DNA from: Leptotrichia hongkongensis
Lineage (GTDB): Bacteria; Fusobacteriota; Fusobacteriia; Fusobacteriales; Leptotrichiaceae
DNA: 64,000 nt
Direction of reading: 5' to 3'
NCBI RefSeq assembly: GCF_041538065.1
Contig: NZ_JBGORW010000002.1
Coordinates: 172,113-236,112 of the forward strand
Of the stretch, positions 63,815 through 64,000 are shown piece after piece. The position numbers and the translations under genes are program-made. The notes below the pieces were generated by a model. That model was not told the origin of the DNA. It saw nothing but the letters and a program-made list of their open reading frames with translations, and made no database searches. Every line of letters begins with the position of its first letter. Position 1 is the first letter of the stretch.

Positions 63815-63850
63815 CTAGAGAAATTAGATTATAAAAACCTAATCTCTCTT
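63815..63850 (-). promoter_or_regulatory. Hairpin in the rpsJ leader
   Basis: AGATTA and TAATCT with flanking GAGA/TCTC pair in the leader between the promoter and rpsJ. It could be a leader control element or the end of tuf transcription. No T-run follows. Confidence 0.4.
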
Positions 63851-63895
63851 TTTAATTTAATATTTTTGGACTATTTTTCTATTACATTTCTAATC

Positions 63896-63924
63896 ATTAT
63901 AACAGATATTTTCATTATCTGCAA
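63896..63924 (-). promoter_or_regulatory. Promoter of the S10 operon
   Basis: TTGCAG (63919-63924) and TATAAT (63896-63901) on the minus strand are spaced by 17 bases, with a TG just before the -10 box. Confidence 0.85.
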
Positions 63925-63969
63925 TAATTATTTTTATTTTTTATCTTTAAGAAAGTTCCTTACAGAAAA

Positions 63970-64000
63970 CTATTTAGTAATAGTTGCTACTACTCCTGAA
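63970..64000 (-). CDS. tuf: Elongation factor Tu, last codons only
   Basis: The minus-strand frame ends in SGVVATITK followed by TAG (63970-63972). This is the typical EF-Tu C-terminus in fusobacteria, and tuf upstream of rpsJ is a common order. The rest lies beyond the right edge. Confidence 0.75.
   Translation of the reverse strand, partial: SGVVATITK

Overview
The window is AT-rich, carries Gram-negative envelope genes (TolC, an outer-membrane beta-barrel, lipoproteins) and looks like Fusobacteriota. An MsrAB-CcdA-thioredoxin locus with its own two-component system, as known from fusobacteria, and the strong AT bias of the intergenic DNA make a Leptotrichia-like organism (Leptotrichiaceae) the best guess. 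This is inference from gene content, not a database match.

Left part (1-32 kb). A partial FtsZ-like gene runs off the left edge. Next comes a plus-strand periplasmic methionine-sulfoxide repair operon: msrAB, ccdA, a TlpA-like thioredoxin, an AraC-type response regulator and a YesM-type sensor kinase. On the minus strand follow upp, a TetR-TolC-MFP-RND efflux operon with a small PG0541-type companion gene, housekeeping genes (UbiB-like kinase, RseP, SepF, YggS, HemW, phosphoglucomutase, an MFS transporter, YbaB), a five-tRNA cluster (Glu, Val, Asp, Thr, Tyr in transcription order), yigZ, two paralogous secreted proteins of unknown function, an M50 protease and glmS. A glmS ribozyme lies in the glmS leader.

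Accessory part (about 31-46 kb). This is a defence-type island. In transcription order it holds an SNF2-type helicase, a DUF4391 protein, a type III Mod methyltransferase, a coiled-coil membrane protein, a second membrane protein, a GNAT-toxin/antitoxin pair, a type III Res subunit and three membrane or orphan proteins, two of them paralogous. Two copies of a structured repeat with covarying stems sit at 38.05 kb and 44.93 kb, around the Mod-helicase block. A tyrosine recombinase follows. An IS30-like transposase remnant lies on the far side, near 31.1 kb.

Right part (46-64 kb). Plus-strand genes encode a SurA/PrsA-like lipoprotein, a large coiled-coil membrane protein and a PhnC-PhnE-PhnE type ABC transporter with no binding protein nearby. 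A minus-strand beta-barrel protein comes next. The S10-spc ribosomal operon then runs from rpsJ to secY, with the last codons of tuf at the right edge. A 106-bp repeat occurs twice with perfect identity in opposite orientation (269-374 and 16963-17068), with a diverged third copy near 32.2 kb.
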